A stretch of DNA of 33,461 nucleotides from Komagataeibacter swingsii (GTDB taxonomy: Bacteria; Pseudomonadota; Alphaproteobacteria; Acetobacterales; Acetobacteraceae), in NCBI RefSeq assembly GCF_003207895.1, contig NZ_NKUB01000029.1, positions 1 to 33,461 on the forward strand. Direction: 5' to 3'. The position numbers were made by a program, and so were the translations under genes. The notes under the pieces are model-generated. The model did no database searches, was not told where the DNA came from, and saw only the letters and a list, made by a program, of their open reading frames with translations. Positions 18,926-26,676 of this stretch are shown in pieces (positions within the stretch are counted from its first letter, which is position 1; every line of letters starts with the position of its first letter).

Positions 18926-20530
18926 ATGATGAACGATACCGCGAACACCGCCGCCCCTGTCGCAGGACTTGATGAATCCCTGCATGAGGATCGCATCCTG
19001 ATCCTGGATTTCGGCAGCCAGGTCACCCAGCTGATTGCCCGGCGCGTGCGTGAAAGCGGGGTGTATTGCGAAATCTGGCCGTATTCCAGCACGGCCGAGC
19101 GGATTCGCGCCTTCGCGCCCAAGGGCATCATCCTGTCCGGCAGCCCCGCCAGCGTGCTGGACAAGGACGCGCCGGCCATCCCCGAAGTGGTGTTCGCCCT
19201 GAACGTGCCGGTGTTGGGCATATGCTACGGCCAGCAGGCCATGTGCCGCCAGCTGGGGGGCACGGTGGAGACATCCGAACACCGTGAATTCGGCCGCGCG
19301 CATATCGATATCATCAAGGACTGCGCCCTGTTCCGTGGCACATGGGCGCGCGGCGGGCGTGAGCAGGTGTGGATGAGCCACGGCGACCGCGTGACAAAGC
19401 TGCCGCCCGGTTTCCAGGCCGTGGCCGTAAGCGAGGGCGCGCCGTTCGCCATCATCGCCGACGAGGGCCGCCGCCTGTATGGCGTGCAGTTCCACCCCGA
19501 GGTCGTGCATACCCCGCATGGCGCGGCCCTGCTGCGCAACTTCACCCATGACGTGGCGGGCTGCCGGGGCACGTGGACCATGGCGGGGTTCCGTGAAATG
19601 GAAATCGCCCGCATCCGCCAGCAGGTGGGCAAGGGGCGCGTGATCTGCGGCCTGTCGGGCGGGGTTGATTCATCCGTCGCCGCCGTGCTGATCCATCAGG
19701 CCATTGGCGACCAGTTGACCTGTATTTTCGTTGATCCCGGCATCCTGCGCGCGGGTGAGGCGGATGAGGTGATCCGCACCTTCCGCGACCGCTTCAACAT
19801 CCACCTGATCCATCGCGATGCGTCCGACCTGTTCCTGAACGCGCTGGAAGGGGTGAGCGACCCGGAAATCAAGCGCAAGACCATCGGCCGCCTGTTCATT
19901 GAAGTATTCGAGGAGGAGGCGGCGAAACTGGGCGGCGCCGAGTTCCTGGCGCAGGGCACGCTGTACCCGGACGTGATCGAAAGTGTCAGCTTCACCGGCG
20001 GCCCGTCCGTCACCATCAAGTCGCACCATAACGTGGGCGGCCTGCCGGAACGGATGAAGATGAAGCTGGTCGAGCCGCTGCGTGAACTGTTCAAGGACGA
20101 GGTGCGCGAACTGGGCCGGGAGATGGATATTCCCGAAGCGATCGTGGGCCGCCACCCGTTCCCCGGGCCGGGACTGGCCATCCGCATTCCCGGCGCCATC
20201 ACGCGCGAAAAGCTGGACCTGCTGCGGCGGGTTGATTCGATCTTCCTGGAGGAAATCCGGGCCGCCGGGCTGTATGACGCCATCTGGCAGGCCTTTGCCG
20301 TGCTGCTGCCGGTCCGCACCGTGGGCGTCATGGGCGACGGGCGCACATATGACTATGCCTGCGCCCTGCGTGCGGTGACCAGCACCGATGGCATGACGGC
20401 GGATGTCTATCCCTTCGACATGTCCTTCCTCAACCGCGTGGCAGGGCGTATTGTCAATGAAGTGCGCGGCGTGAACCGCGTTACTTATGATATTACGTCC
20501 AAGCCGCCGGGAACGATTGAGTGGGAATGA
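18926..20530 (+). CDS. guaA: GMP synthase (glutamine-hydrolysing)
   Basis: GuaA converts XMP to GMP using ATP and glutamine. The 534-residue product has an N-terminal class I amidotransferase with Cys100 ([10 protein letters not shown]) and the His/Glu pair in [10 protein letters not shown]. The ATP pyrophosphatase domain has the PP-loop [10 protein letters not shown] (about 243-252), and the C-terminal dimerisation domain ends [14 protein letters not shown]. Both halves are intact. The 3' end of guaA is a known target for integrative elements, and a P4-type integrase starts 295 bases past the stop, so the last bases of guaA probably form the left attachment site. Confidence 0.97.
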   Translation: MMNDTANTAAPVAGLDESLHEDRILILDFGSQVTQLIARRVRESGVYCEIWPYSSTAERIRAFAPKGIILSGSPASVLDKDAPAIPEVVFALNVPVLGICYGQQAMCRQLGGTVETSEHREFGRAHIDIIKDCALFRGTWARGGREQVWMSHGDRVTKLPPGFQAVAVSEGAPFAIIADEGRRLYGVQFHPEVVHTPHGAALLRNFTHDVAGCRGTWTMAGFREMEIARIRQQVGKGRVICGLSGGVDSSVAAVLIHQAIGDQLTCIFVDPGILRAGEADEVIRTFRDRFNIHLIHRDASDLFLNALEGVSDPEIKRKTIGRLFIEVFEEEAAKLGGAEFLAQGTLYPDVIESVSFTGGPSVTIKSHHNVGGLPERMKMKLVEPLRELFKDEVRELGREMDIPEAIVGRHPFPGPGLAIRIPGAITREKLDLLRRVDSIFLEEIRAAGLYDAIWQAFAVLLPVRTVGVMGDGRTYDYACALRAVTSTDGMTADVYPFDMSFLNRVAGRIVNEVRGVNRVTYDITSKPPGTIEWE

Positions 20531-20645
20531 TTCACAAAGGGTCCTGAAGTATCCCATTCCCTCCCCGAACCCTACCTAACATACTGAAATAAAAAGTTAA
20601 TGTCGTCGTCTGCTATTGCAGACTATCGATGTGCACAGGTTGGTT

Positions 20646-20803
20646 TTGACGGTATGCGTGACGGACCTCGTCAGGCTTGCCAGTCGGGAATTGTGTGAAT
20701 ACCGTCATGGGCAGATGGGCCTGTGACGGTATTTTTTTACAATAAGTCTTTGTAAACAGATGCTTTTTCTCCGAAACAGCCCGCCAGAATCCCTTGACGG
20801 TAT
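20646..20803. repeat. repeated TTGACGGTAT sites upstream of the integrase
   Basis: TTGACGGTAT occurs at 20646-20655 and 20794-20803, TGACGGTAT at 20724-20732, and its inverse ATACCGTCA at 20699-20707: four copies in 158 bases. They lie between guaA and the integrase, where arm-type recombinase or excisionase sites would be expected. The function is inferred. Confidence 0.6.
20699..20738 (+). terminator. hairpin with T-run between guaA and integrase
   Basis: ATACCGTCA and TGACGGTAT form a nine-base-pair stem, with a GGGC/GGCC-rich loop, directly followed by seven T residues. It is shaped like an intrinsic terminator, for guaA read-through or for the island edge, but it is also two of the repeated TTGACGGTAT sites. 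Confidence 0.5.
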
Positions 20804-20824
20804 TTTCGGGTCGGAGGCGGTGCA

Positions 20825-22081
20825 ATGCTTACGGATGCTGCAATTAGATCGTTGAAACCAAAAGGAAAAAAATACAAGGTCGCGGACCGTGACGGGATGT
20901 ATGTCCTCGTTACGGAAAAAGGCGTGGTGTCCTTTCGAATGGACTACCGTCTGAATGGACGGCGCGAAACCGTGTGTTTCGGGAAATACGGTCCAGGGGG
21001 ACTATCGCTCGCGCGTGCACGGGAGAAGTGTATTGATGCGAGACGCGCTCTTGCGGAAGGAATTTCTCCGGCGATCGAGAAGCAGCGCAACAAGCGGCGC
21101 CTCAAGGAGGCCAGAAGCTTTGGCAAGCTGGGAGAGAAATGGCTGCAGGCTGCAGCAATGGCCGATAGCACCCGGGCCATGCGTCGCGCAATTTTCGAAC
21201 GGGAACTGCTTCCTGTCTGGAGCAACCGTCTTCTGACCGAGATCACGCCGAATGATCTCAGGACGCATTGTGCAGCGATAGTCGATCGCGGTGCGCCGGC
21301 GACGGCGATACACGTTCGAGATATTGTAAAGCAGATCTACAACTTTGGTATTTTGCACGGAGAGAAGGTTGCCAATCCTGCCGACGAGGTCGGACCATCA
21401 TCGATCGCGACCTTCGTTCCCAAGGACCGTGCACTTTCTCCCGCTGAAATTCGGGTGTTGTTCCGGGTGATAGAAAACGTACCGACGTTGCCGACCATCC
21501 GCCTGGGAATGCGGTTCTTTTTACTGTCCATGGTCAGGAAAAGCGAATTGCAGGGCGCTGTCTGGGATGAAGTTGATTTCGAGAATGCCGTCTGGACAAT
21601 TCCTAAAGAACGCATGAAGCGTTCAAAGGCACATAATGTGTATCTCTCTCATCAGATGCTGGACATATTGATCGCATTGAAAACGTGTGCAGGAAATTCG
21701 CGTTACCTACTACCGTCTCGCTATGATGCAGACGCGCCGATGTCCCGTGCGACATTCAATCGCGTGACCTATTCGGTCGTCGATCAGGCCAAAAAGGATG
21801 GGCTGTCGTTGGAAGCTTTTACGGTCCACGACCTTCGTCGCACGGGATCAACGCTTCTGAATGAATTGGGCTTCAATAGCGACTGGATTGAGAAATGTCT
21901 TGCTCATGAAGACGGGCGTTCCTCGCGGGGCGTCTATAATAAAGCAGAATACGAGCTACAACGGCGTCATATGATGCAGGAGTGGTCGAACACCGTGGAT
22001 GCCTGGATCGCAGGTAAGAAATACGTGCCCAACCTGGTGTCACCATCTATGCCGTTGTTCGAGCCGGATCCTGCCCTTTGA
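20825..22081 (+). CDS. P4-type tyrosine recombinase (island integrase, IntguaA-like)
   Basis: The 418-residue protein starts with the DUF4102-type N-terminus (MLTDAAIRSLKPKGKKYKVAD, LGKYG-like FGKYGPGGLSLARAREK), has a core-binding domain (about 95-190) and a catalytic domain with Arg238 (MVRKSEL), His335 and Arg338 (VHDLRRTG), His361 (CLAHE) and the nucleophile Tyr371 (VYNKAEY). All catalytic positions are present, so it is probably active. GGAGG lies seven bases before ATG 20825. It lies just past guaA in the same direction. Its 3' end overlaps the convergent AlpA-like gene by 35 bases. Confidence 0.93.
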   Translation: MLTDAAIRSLKPKGKKYKVADRDGMYVLVTEKGVVSFRMDYRLNGRRETVCFGKYGPGGLSLARAREKCIDARRALAEGISPAIEKQRNKRRLKEARSFGKLGEKWLQAAAMADSTRAMRRAIFERELLPVWSNRLLTEITPNDLRTHCAAIVDRGAPATAIHVRDIVKQIYNFGILHGEKVANPADEVGPSSIATFVPKDRALSPAEIRVLFRVIENVPTLPTIRLGMRFFLLSMVRKSELQGAVWDEVDFENAVWTIPKERMKRSKAHNVYLSHQMLDILIALKTCAGNSRYLLPSRYDADAPMSRATFNRVTYSVVDQAKKDGLSLEAFTVHDLRRTGSTLLNELGFNSDWIEKCLAHEDGRSSRGVYNKAEYELQRRHMMQEWSNTVDAWIAGKKYVPNLVSPSMPLFEPDPAL

Positions 22082-22331
22082 TCGGGCGCGCTCGCCTCTG
22101 CCTTACGTCGGGACCTCTTGCTGGCATACTTGGTTTCGAACGCCGTTCTTCCAACCATGCTTCCACCTCGGCCTGGTCCCACACGACACAGCGTGGCGAA
22201 AGACAGAAGCGTCGCGGGAATTCACCGCGTTGTTCCATTTCGTAAATTGTGCTGTCGGCCAGTGGCACCATTTCACGCAGTTGGCGCCGACGGATCGATT
22301 TCCGGGGAGACGATATGGCTCTGGCGTGCAT
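22047..22331 (-). CDS. AlpA-family regulator (island excisionase/activator type)
   Basis: The 94-residue product has the AlpA/MerR-like DNA-binding fold: RRRQLREMVPLADSTIYEMEQRGEFPRR, then VVWDQAEVEAWLEER. Proteins of this type accompany P4-type integrases and act as excisionase or activator of the integrase. ATG 22331 has GGAAAGG eight bases upstream. The C-terminal tail is basic and overlaps the integrase 3' end, which runs the other way. A perfect inverted repeat covers its likely promoter at 22345-22375. Confidence 0.85.
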   Translation of the reverse strand: MHARAISSPRKSIRRRQLREMVPLADSTIYEMEQRGEFPRRFCLSPRCVVWDQAEVEAWLEERRSKPSMPARGPDVRQRRARPIKGQDPARTTA

Positions 22332-22344
22332 TGATCTAACCTTT

Positions 22345-22375
22345 CCTATTGGCGCTAATAATAAGAGCCAATAGG
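22345..22375 (-). promoter_or_regulatory. inverted-repeat operator over the alpA-like promoter
   Basis: CCTATTGGC (22345-22353) and GCCAATAGG (22367-22375) are a perfect nine-base inverted repeat around 13 AT-rich bases. On the minus strand these 13 bases contain TATTAT, a good -10 box for the AlpA-like gene that starts 14 bases on. The arrangement suggests autorepression. Confidence 0.6.
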
Positions 22376-22454
22376 TATCGTTGTGCGGAAGTGTATTTTC
22401 TATAGCAGGAAAAAACGGGATAGAAACGGATAAAAATAGGATAGGGGCAGCTGT

Positions 22455-22844
22455 TTATACAGGATCTGGATGTCTGTACAGCATAAGGTCAGTCTGTGAA
22501 GAGACAGTTCTCAATGCGTATGCCCTGTCGCATGATTGGCGGATCGTCAGAATACGGCTTGGTTCAAGACATGAACCTTGGCGATCGATGTTCCCGAAAA
22601 CAGACGTCAGATCATAACCTGTCTGCGTAACAGGGCAGATATCCATGCGCTTGTGCAGGATGATCATGTCGCTGGAACCTATCGTTGGCGTCCTGCACTG
22701 GCGGCGGGACGGATCGACATGATCGACCATGGCCTTCAGTTCCAGTTCGTGCCCTGAAACCGTCGCCGGAGAACATGTGAAAGTGCGCAATATTGCCCTG
22801 ACTTCCATGGAGATGAACGTCCATCGCGTCTCGCCATTGCCCAT
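22455..22844 (-). CDS. possible hypothetical protein, weak
   Basis: Between the operator and the siderophore gene is a 750-base stretch without a recognised gene. One minus-strand frame, open from 23063 to 22455, has GC-rich third positions over its middle, as expected of coding DNA. It is shown here from ATG 22844 (MGNGETRWTFISMEV, 129 residues). It has no ribosome binding site that I can see and no family I recognise. A second overlapping minus frame (23040-22612) is open too. It may be a gene remnant. Confidence 0.25.
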   Translation of the reverse strand: MGNGETRWTFISMEVRAILRTFTCSPATVSGHELELKAMVDHVDPSRRQCRTPTIGSSDMIILHKRMDICPVTQTGYDLTSVFGNIDRQGSCLEPSRILTIRQSCDRAYALRTVSSQTDLMLYRHPDPV

Positions 22845-23126
22845 ATGGTTGGTCCATGCGTAACCCGACGTGGGCGTGGTGGCTGCCCGATCCAAGAATG
22901 CTGCGACCAGGCACCCGGCACTTAACGGGGCAGGGGGATATTGAAAAACCCGTTGACAGACTCTGCTTTCGAAGGCTTTGATCGAGACAGCTAGTCCGGT
23001 CTTTGCAGACCGTACTTTCGTATGCGTTAACGTGAAACAACGCACAGAAACTGACAGCAGCATGCTGGCAGCCTGTGCGTCTGTGTATCCACAGTCACCG
23101 GTCTGTCGGCATGACAGGGATACACA

Positions 23127-23915
23127 ATGATGAAGCTTTTCCAGACCTTTTCAAATCGCGATGATGCCCCCGAGATCCGCCGTGTGCGGCATGACCTAGT
23201 CAGGCGTAGTCTTGAAGTCCGCACTGTTGAGCGCCTGACCCCGCACATGATCCGTGTCACGCTGGGTGGCCCCGAACTGGCCGGGTTCACCAGCCCATCC
23301 CCGGATGATCATATCAAGATATTCGTGCCCGGCCTGGATGGCGCACCAACCCGTCGCGATTACACGCCACGCCGTTACGACCCGCAGAACGGTACGCTGC
23401 TTCTGGATTTCGTCAATCACCATGGTGGCCCGGCGGCGGCCTGGGCGCGGGCCGCCAAACCGGGTGACCGACTGGAGATCGGTGGTCCACGCGGGTCGCA
23501 GATCATTTCCGGCCCGATTGGTCACTGGCTTCTGATCGGCGACGAAACGGCGTTGCCTGCGATCGGACGACGGGTTGAGGCGCTTCCTGCCCGGACGTCC
23601 GTTACGAGCGTGGTTGCCGTGCCGGGGGCGGAAGACGAGCAGATCTTTACCACGGCCGCACACCATGCTGCCCATTGGGTCCATCGCTCCATGGAGCAAG
23701 CGGATGACGCTGCCGGCATTCTTGCTGTCCTGAAAAATCTGGAAATTCCGGACCGTACTTTTGTCTGGGTCGGTGCCGAGGCCCGCGTGGCGAAAGTCGT
23801 GCGCCAGTATCTTCTCGATGAACGCAGGATTCCGGCACAGTGGATCAAGGCATCCGGCTACTGGGTGAAGGGCCAGGCCGATGCGTCGGTCAAGGATTTC
23901 GGGGACGCGCGCTGA
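23127..23915 (+). CDS. siderophore-interacting protein (FAD ferric-siderophore reductase)
   Basis: The 262-residue cytoplasmic flavoprotein belongs to the SIP/ViuB/YqjH group, which reduces imported ferric siderophores and so releases iron. The N-terminal FAD domain contains RVTLGGPEL and RRDYTPRRYD. The C-terminal NAD(P)H domain has HWLLIGDETALPAIGR, then FVWVGAEARVAKVVRQYL and the family ending WIKASGYWVKGQAD. AGGGA precedes ATG 23127. No siderophore uptake or synthesis genes are next to it, so it may serve receptors elsewhere in the genome. Confidence 0.92.
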   Translation: MMKLFQTFSNRDDAPEIRRVRHDLVRRSLEVRTVERLTPHMIRVTLGGPELAGFTSPSPDDHIKIFVPGLDGAPTRRDYTPRRYDPQNGTLLLDFVNHHGGPAAAWARAAKPGDRLEIGGPRGSQIISGPIGHWLLIGDETALPAIGRRVEALPARTSVTSVVAVPGAEDEQIFTTAAHHAAHWVHRSMEQADDAAGILAVLKNLEIPDRTFVWVGAEARVAKVVRQYLLDERRIPAQWIKASGYWVKGQADASVKDFGDAR

Positions 23916-24045
23916 ACGATAAGGGGCATGGGTGTCAGGACCATGATACGGCGCCTCCCTTACAAATTTATACATTCATTCAGCGAGACATGACCTACGT
24001 TTGGTTCATGAACCGAAGAAGGCCGAACAGGACATTTTGCCTGAT

Positions 24046-25842
24046 ATGAAAAACATACTTCTGATCCTGACCGTTCTCCTTGCGGTCATGGGGGCAGGGG
24101 CAGGATTGCTGCCTGCCACTCCTGCACAGGCAGCGGATATGGCTTCGCTGCCGGTGGTCGCTCCCGCCATATCGTGCGATGCGCTGGGCCATATCGATCT
24201 TGCGCCCGCCGTCGGCGCTGCAGTCCATGGCCGGAAGGCTGCCGTGCTTCAGACGCCGAAGGGGAAATTCTGCAAGGTCACGGGACAGATCGCGCCTGCG
24301 ATTTCCTTCGAGGTCGACCTGCCCATGGAGCACTGGACCCAGCGCTTCCTGCTGGGTGGGTGTGGTGGCCTGTGCGGCATGACGCGTGTGGGCGTCAGTA
24401 ACGCCGGGGCCTGCGCGCCCGCCCTGAATGGCGAATTCGTCATGGCGGGTGATGACATGGGCCATACCGGCTCCATGATGGGACTGGCGCAGGGCGAGTT
24501 TGGTAAGGATACGCAAAAGCGCATCGACTTCGCCTATCGCGCGAACCATGTCACCACGCTGGCGGCCAAGGCCCTGATGGCGGCTTTCTACGGACAGACC
24601 CCGAAATATTCCTATTTTGTCGGCTGTTCCGATGGTGGGCGCGAAGCACTGATGGAAGCCCAGCGCTTCCCTGATGACTTTGACGGCATTTCCGCCGGTG
24701 CCCCGGCCGCCCTGTTTACCGTGCAGAACTCTTTCTACCATGCGTGGAACGTGCGCGGGAACCAGCGTGCCGATGGCACCAGCATCCTGCTGCAAGGCCG
24801 CATGGGCGTGCTGCATGATGCCGTCATCCGCCATTGCGATACGCTTTCGGGCGTAAAGGACGGTATTCTCGAAGATCCCCGCACCTGCCATTTCGATCCC
24901 GCATGGGTGCGGTGTCCGGTCGGCCAGAGCGACACCGCGCACTGTCTGACGGCGGAGGAAACGCAGGTGGCTGTGCGTCTCTATGCCGGAGCAACCGATG
25001 CATCCGGTCACCCCTACATCATTGGTGGTCCCCTGCCGGGATCGGAACTGCAATGGGCGCTGCCCGCGACCGCGCATGGGGAATCCATGAGCAATGGCAT
25101 TGCCGCTTCCGCCATTGCCTATGTCATTGCGGCGCAGGTGGATGAAAAGGCGGCTGACCTGAGCCGTTTCCGCTTCGATGATGCCTCCTTCGCCCGGATG
25201 AGCGAACTGGCCCCGCTGTATAATGCCGAGAACACGGACCTTCATGCGTTTCACAAACGTGGTGGCCGTCTGATCCTGTGGCATGGCCTGGCGGACCAGT
25301 CGATCTCGCCCCTGAACACCATCGCCTATTATCAGGGCGTGCAGCGTGAAATGGGCGTGGAGGAGACTGAAAGCTTCCTGAAATTCTACCTGCTGCCCGG
25401 CGTGGGCCATTGCGGCAATGGCGAGGGCTTTCCGCAGGTCGATTTCCTTTCGCCGCTGATGGGCTGGACTGAAACCGACACCGTACCCGCCGTCATCCGC
25501 ACCGAGCGGACAGCGCAGGGCAGGGAACCGATGGAACCACCGCCCGGCAGCCATGACAGGCCCCCGGCGGGCGGGCAGATCCACATGGCCCCCATGCCCA
25601 GCCAGCCTTATGCGCAGCCGAATGCCACGGCGACGGCCAGCCGTCCGGTCTATCCCTATCCGTATATTGCCTGGTATACCGGGGCAGGGGACGTGAATGA
25701 TGCGCGGAATTACCGCCCTGTGAAATCGCCGGTGTCCCTGCCGATGACATTTGCAAGTCATGCCACATCGCTGATCGGCCCGGATAACCAGAATCAGTAT
25801 GGTGTCCGGGATGGCAGGCTGGGGGTGGAAAGCGCGAAGTAA
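24046..25842 (+). CDS. exported tannase/feruloyl esterase-family hydrolase
   Basis: The 598-residue protein has a signal peptide (MKNILLILTVLLAVMGAGAG to PAQA, cleavage near residue 30). Its alpha/beta hydrolase of the tannase family has Ser195 in GCSDGGREAL, Asp417 in HGLADQSISP and His455 in GVGHCGNG. Cys194 and Cys456 flank the Ser and His, giving the CS-D-HC disulfide motif of tannases and feruloyl esterases, so it should cleave gallate or cinnamate esters of plant phenolics in the periplasm or outside. A proline-rich stretch follows residue 490. ATG 24046 starts the signal peptide; an upstream in-frame TTG is rejected. Confidence 0.9.
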   Translation: MKNILLILTVLLAVMGAGAGLLPATPAQAADMASLPVVAPAISCDALGHIDLAPAVGAAVHGRKAAVLQTPKGKFCKVTGQIAPAISFEVDLPMEHWTQRFLLGGCGGLCGMTRVGVSNAGACAPALNGEFVMAGDDMGHTGSMMGLAQGEFGKDTQKRIDFAYRANHVTTLAAKALMAAFYGQTPKYSYFVGCSDGGREALMEAQRFPDDFDGISAGAPAALFTVQNSFYHAWNVRGNQRADGTSILLQGRMGVLHDAVIRHCDTLSGVKDGILEDPRTCHFDPAWVRCPVGQSDTAHCLTAEETQVAVRLYAGATDASGHPYIIGGPLPGSELQWALPATAHGESMSNGIAASAIAYVIAAQVDEKAADLSRFRFDDASFARMSELAPLYNAENTDLHAFHKRGGRLILWHGLADQSISPLNTIAYYQGVQREMGVEETESFLKFYLLPGVGHCGNGEGFPQVDFLSPLMGWTETDTVPAVIRTERTAQGREPMEPPPGSHDRPPAGGQIHMAPMPSQPYAQPNATATASRPVYPYPYIAWYTGAGDVNDARNYRPVKSPVSLPMTFASHATSLIGPDNQNQYGVRDGRLGVESAK

Positions 25843-26363
25843 CGGAAATCGTGCCGCTCGGCATCAGATGTCGGGCGGACGACCGAGGCTGTTCAGACTT
25901 CTCGGACATACAATTGTCCAGATCGCTTTCCGCATAGCGGACATCATTGGTTCAAAGCTCTACCGCCGAGTTTGGGCCAGAAGCTGACTAGAATTGCGCA
26001 TCAAATAAAACGGACAAGCCTTTGCGCATGCGCGACGTGCTACAGGCGGTGATAGAGTCCTGCGGGATCATTCGTCGACCTGCGGTGGTCGGCAAACGAT
26101 GACGCGCCAGCCCGCATCGCTTAGCGGCGACTGAAATTCGTGATCGTCTGCCTATGTGGGGGTGAATTCGACCCACGACAAGATATAATGTTGCAGCTCG
26201 CCGAGCCTCACCGTGCAGTTCTGCGATAGCGAACGAGCAGCGCGAAACTCAGGCATAGCGCCGCGAAGGTCTGTTGCGAGGTATGTCCACGTTGCTAACG
26301 TCAACATTGCCAATAAGAGCTACTTTGGCCTAATTGGACTATCGAATTGCGGCGGGGCAGACT
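25843..26363. other. 521-base gap without recognisable gene
   Basis: Frames here are short on both strands, and none resembles a family I know. It separates the tannase gene from the antitoxin and restriction operon and should contain that operon's promoter. TTGCCA and TAATTG, 18 bases apart at about 26308-26337, are a weak candidate. It may be the scar of an earlier insertion or deletion. Confidence 0.5.
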
Positions 26364-26570
26364 ATGAAAACTATGTCGGCGCGCGATGCCAAGAACTGCT
26401 TTGGGTTGCTGATCGACACTGCGCGCGCTGAACTTGTGCTGATCCAAAAGCATGGGCGCGGCGTCGTGGTGGTCATGGCGGCAGAAGAATTTAAACGGCT
26501 TTCCGCACAGTCTCAGCGTATGGACAAAGAGGGAAATGGGTTCAAGGAAGCGTCGAGACGTGCCCAATAA
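26364..26570 (+). CDS. Phd/YefM-family antitoxin
   Basis: The 68-residue product begins MKTMSARDAKNCFGLLIDTAR, then VLIQKHGRGVVVVMAAEEFKRL, the Phd/YefM fold that binds DNA with its N-terminus and a toxin with its C-terminus. No Doc, YoeB or other toxin gene follows; the next genes are a 46-codon frame and hsdR. It may be an orphan, or it may regulate the restriction operon that starts 105 bases downstream. ATG 26364 is chosen over an earlier in-frame TTG; ATG 26373 is also possible. Confidence 0.82.
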   Translation: MKTMSARDAKNCFGLLIDTARAELVLIQKHGRGVVVVMAAEEFKRLSAQSQRMDKEGNGFKEASRRAQ

Positions 26571-26676
26571 GGTATTCGCGGATATTATGACAGGCTGGAT
26601 TCCGAAGGATGCCGGTTGGCTGCCTGCAGACAATGACAGCACGAACCTGTTTCCTGACGTGTCGATGGAGCACTGA
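26536..26676 (+). CDS. possible 46-residue protein between antitoxin and hsdR
   Basis: This small frame starts inside the 3' end of the antitoxin gene, in another frame. It reads MGSRKRRDVPNKVFADIMTG and ends DVSMEH, with its TGA overlapping the hsdR ATG (TGATG). That overlap would couple hsdR translation to it. GAGGG lies very close before ATG, so the start is uncertain; ATG 26587 would give 29 residues. I know no family for it. It is too long to be the toxin stub of a chance frame, but it could still be non-coding. Confidence 0.35.
   Translation: MGSRKRRDVPNKVFADIMTGWIPKDAGWLPADNDSTNLFPDVSMEH

Noticed and set aside
20734-20795. Possible further copy of the dispersed repeat before the integrase
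   Set aside because: Only a short TCAAGGG-like start and poly-A/T runs match; the paired AAGCTT and GGCGG stems are absent.
23995-25761. 588-codon minus-strand frame over the tannase gene
   Set aside because: The plus-strand tannase has signal peptide, Ser-Asp-His and paired cysteines; the antisense translation has no recognisable motif.
26571-26675. Doc- or RelE-type toxin after the Phd antitoxin
   Set aside because: Only about 100 bases separate the antitoxin from hsdR, and the 46-codon frame there has no toxin motif such as HxFxDGNKR.
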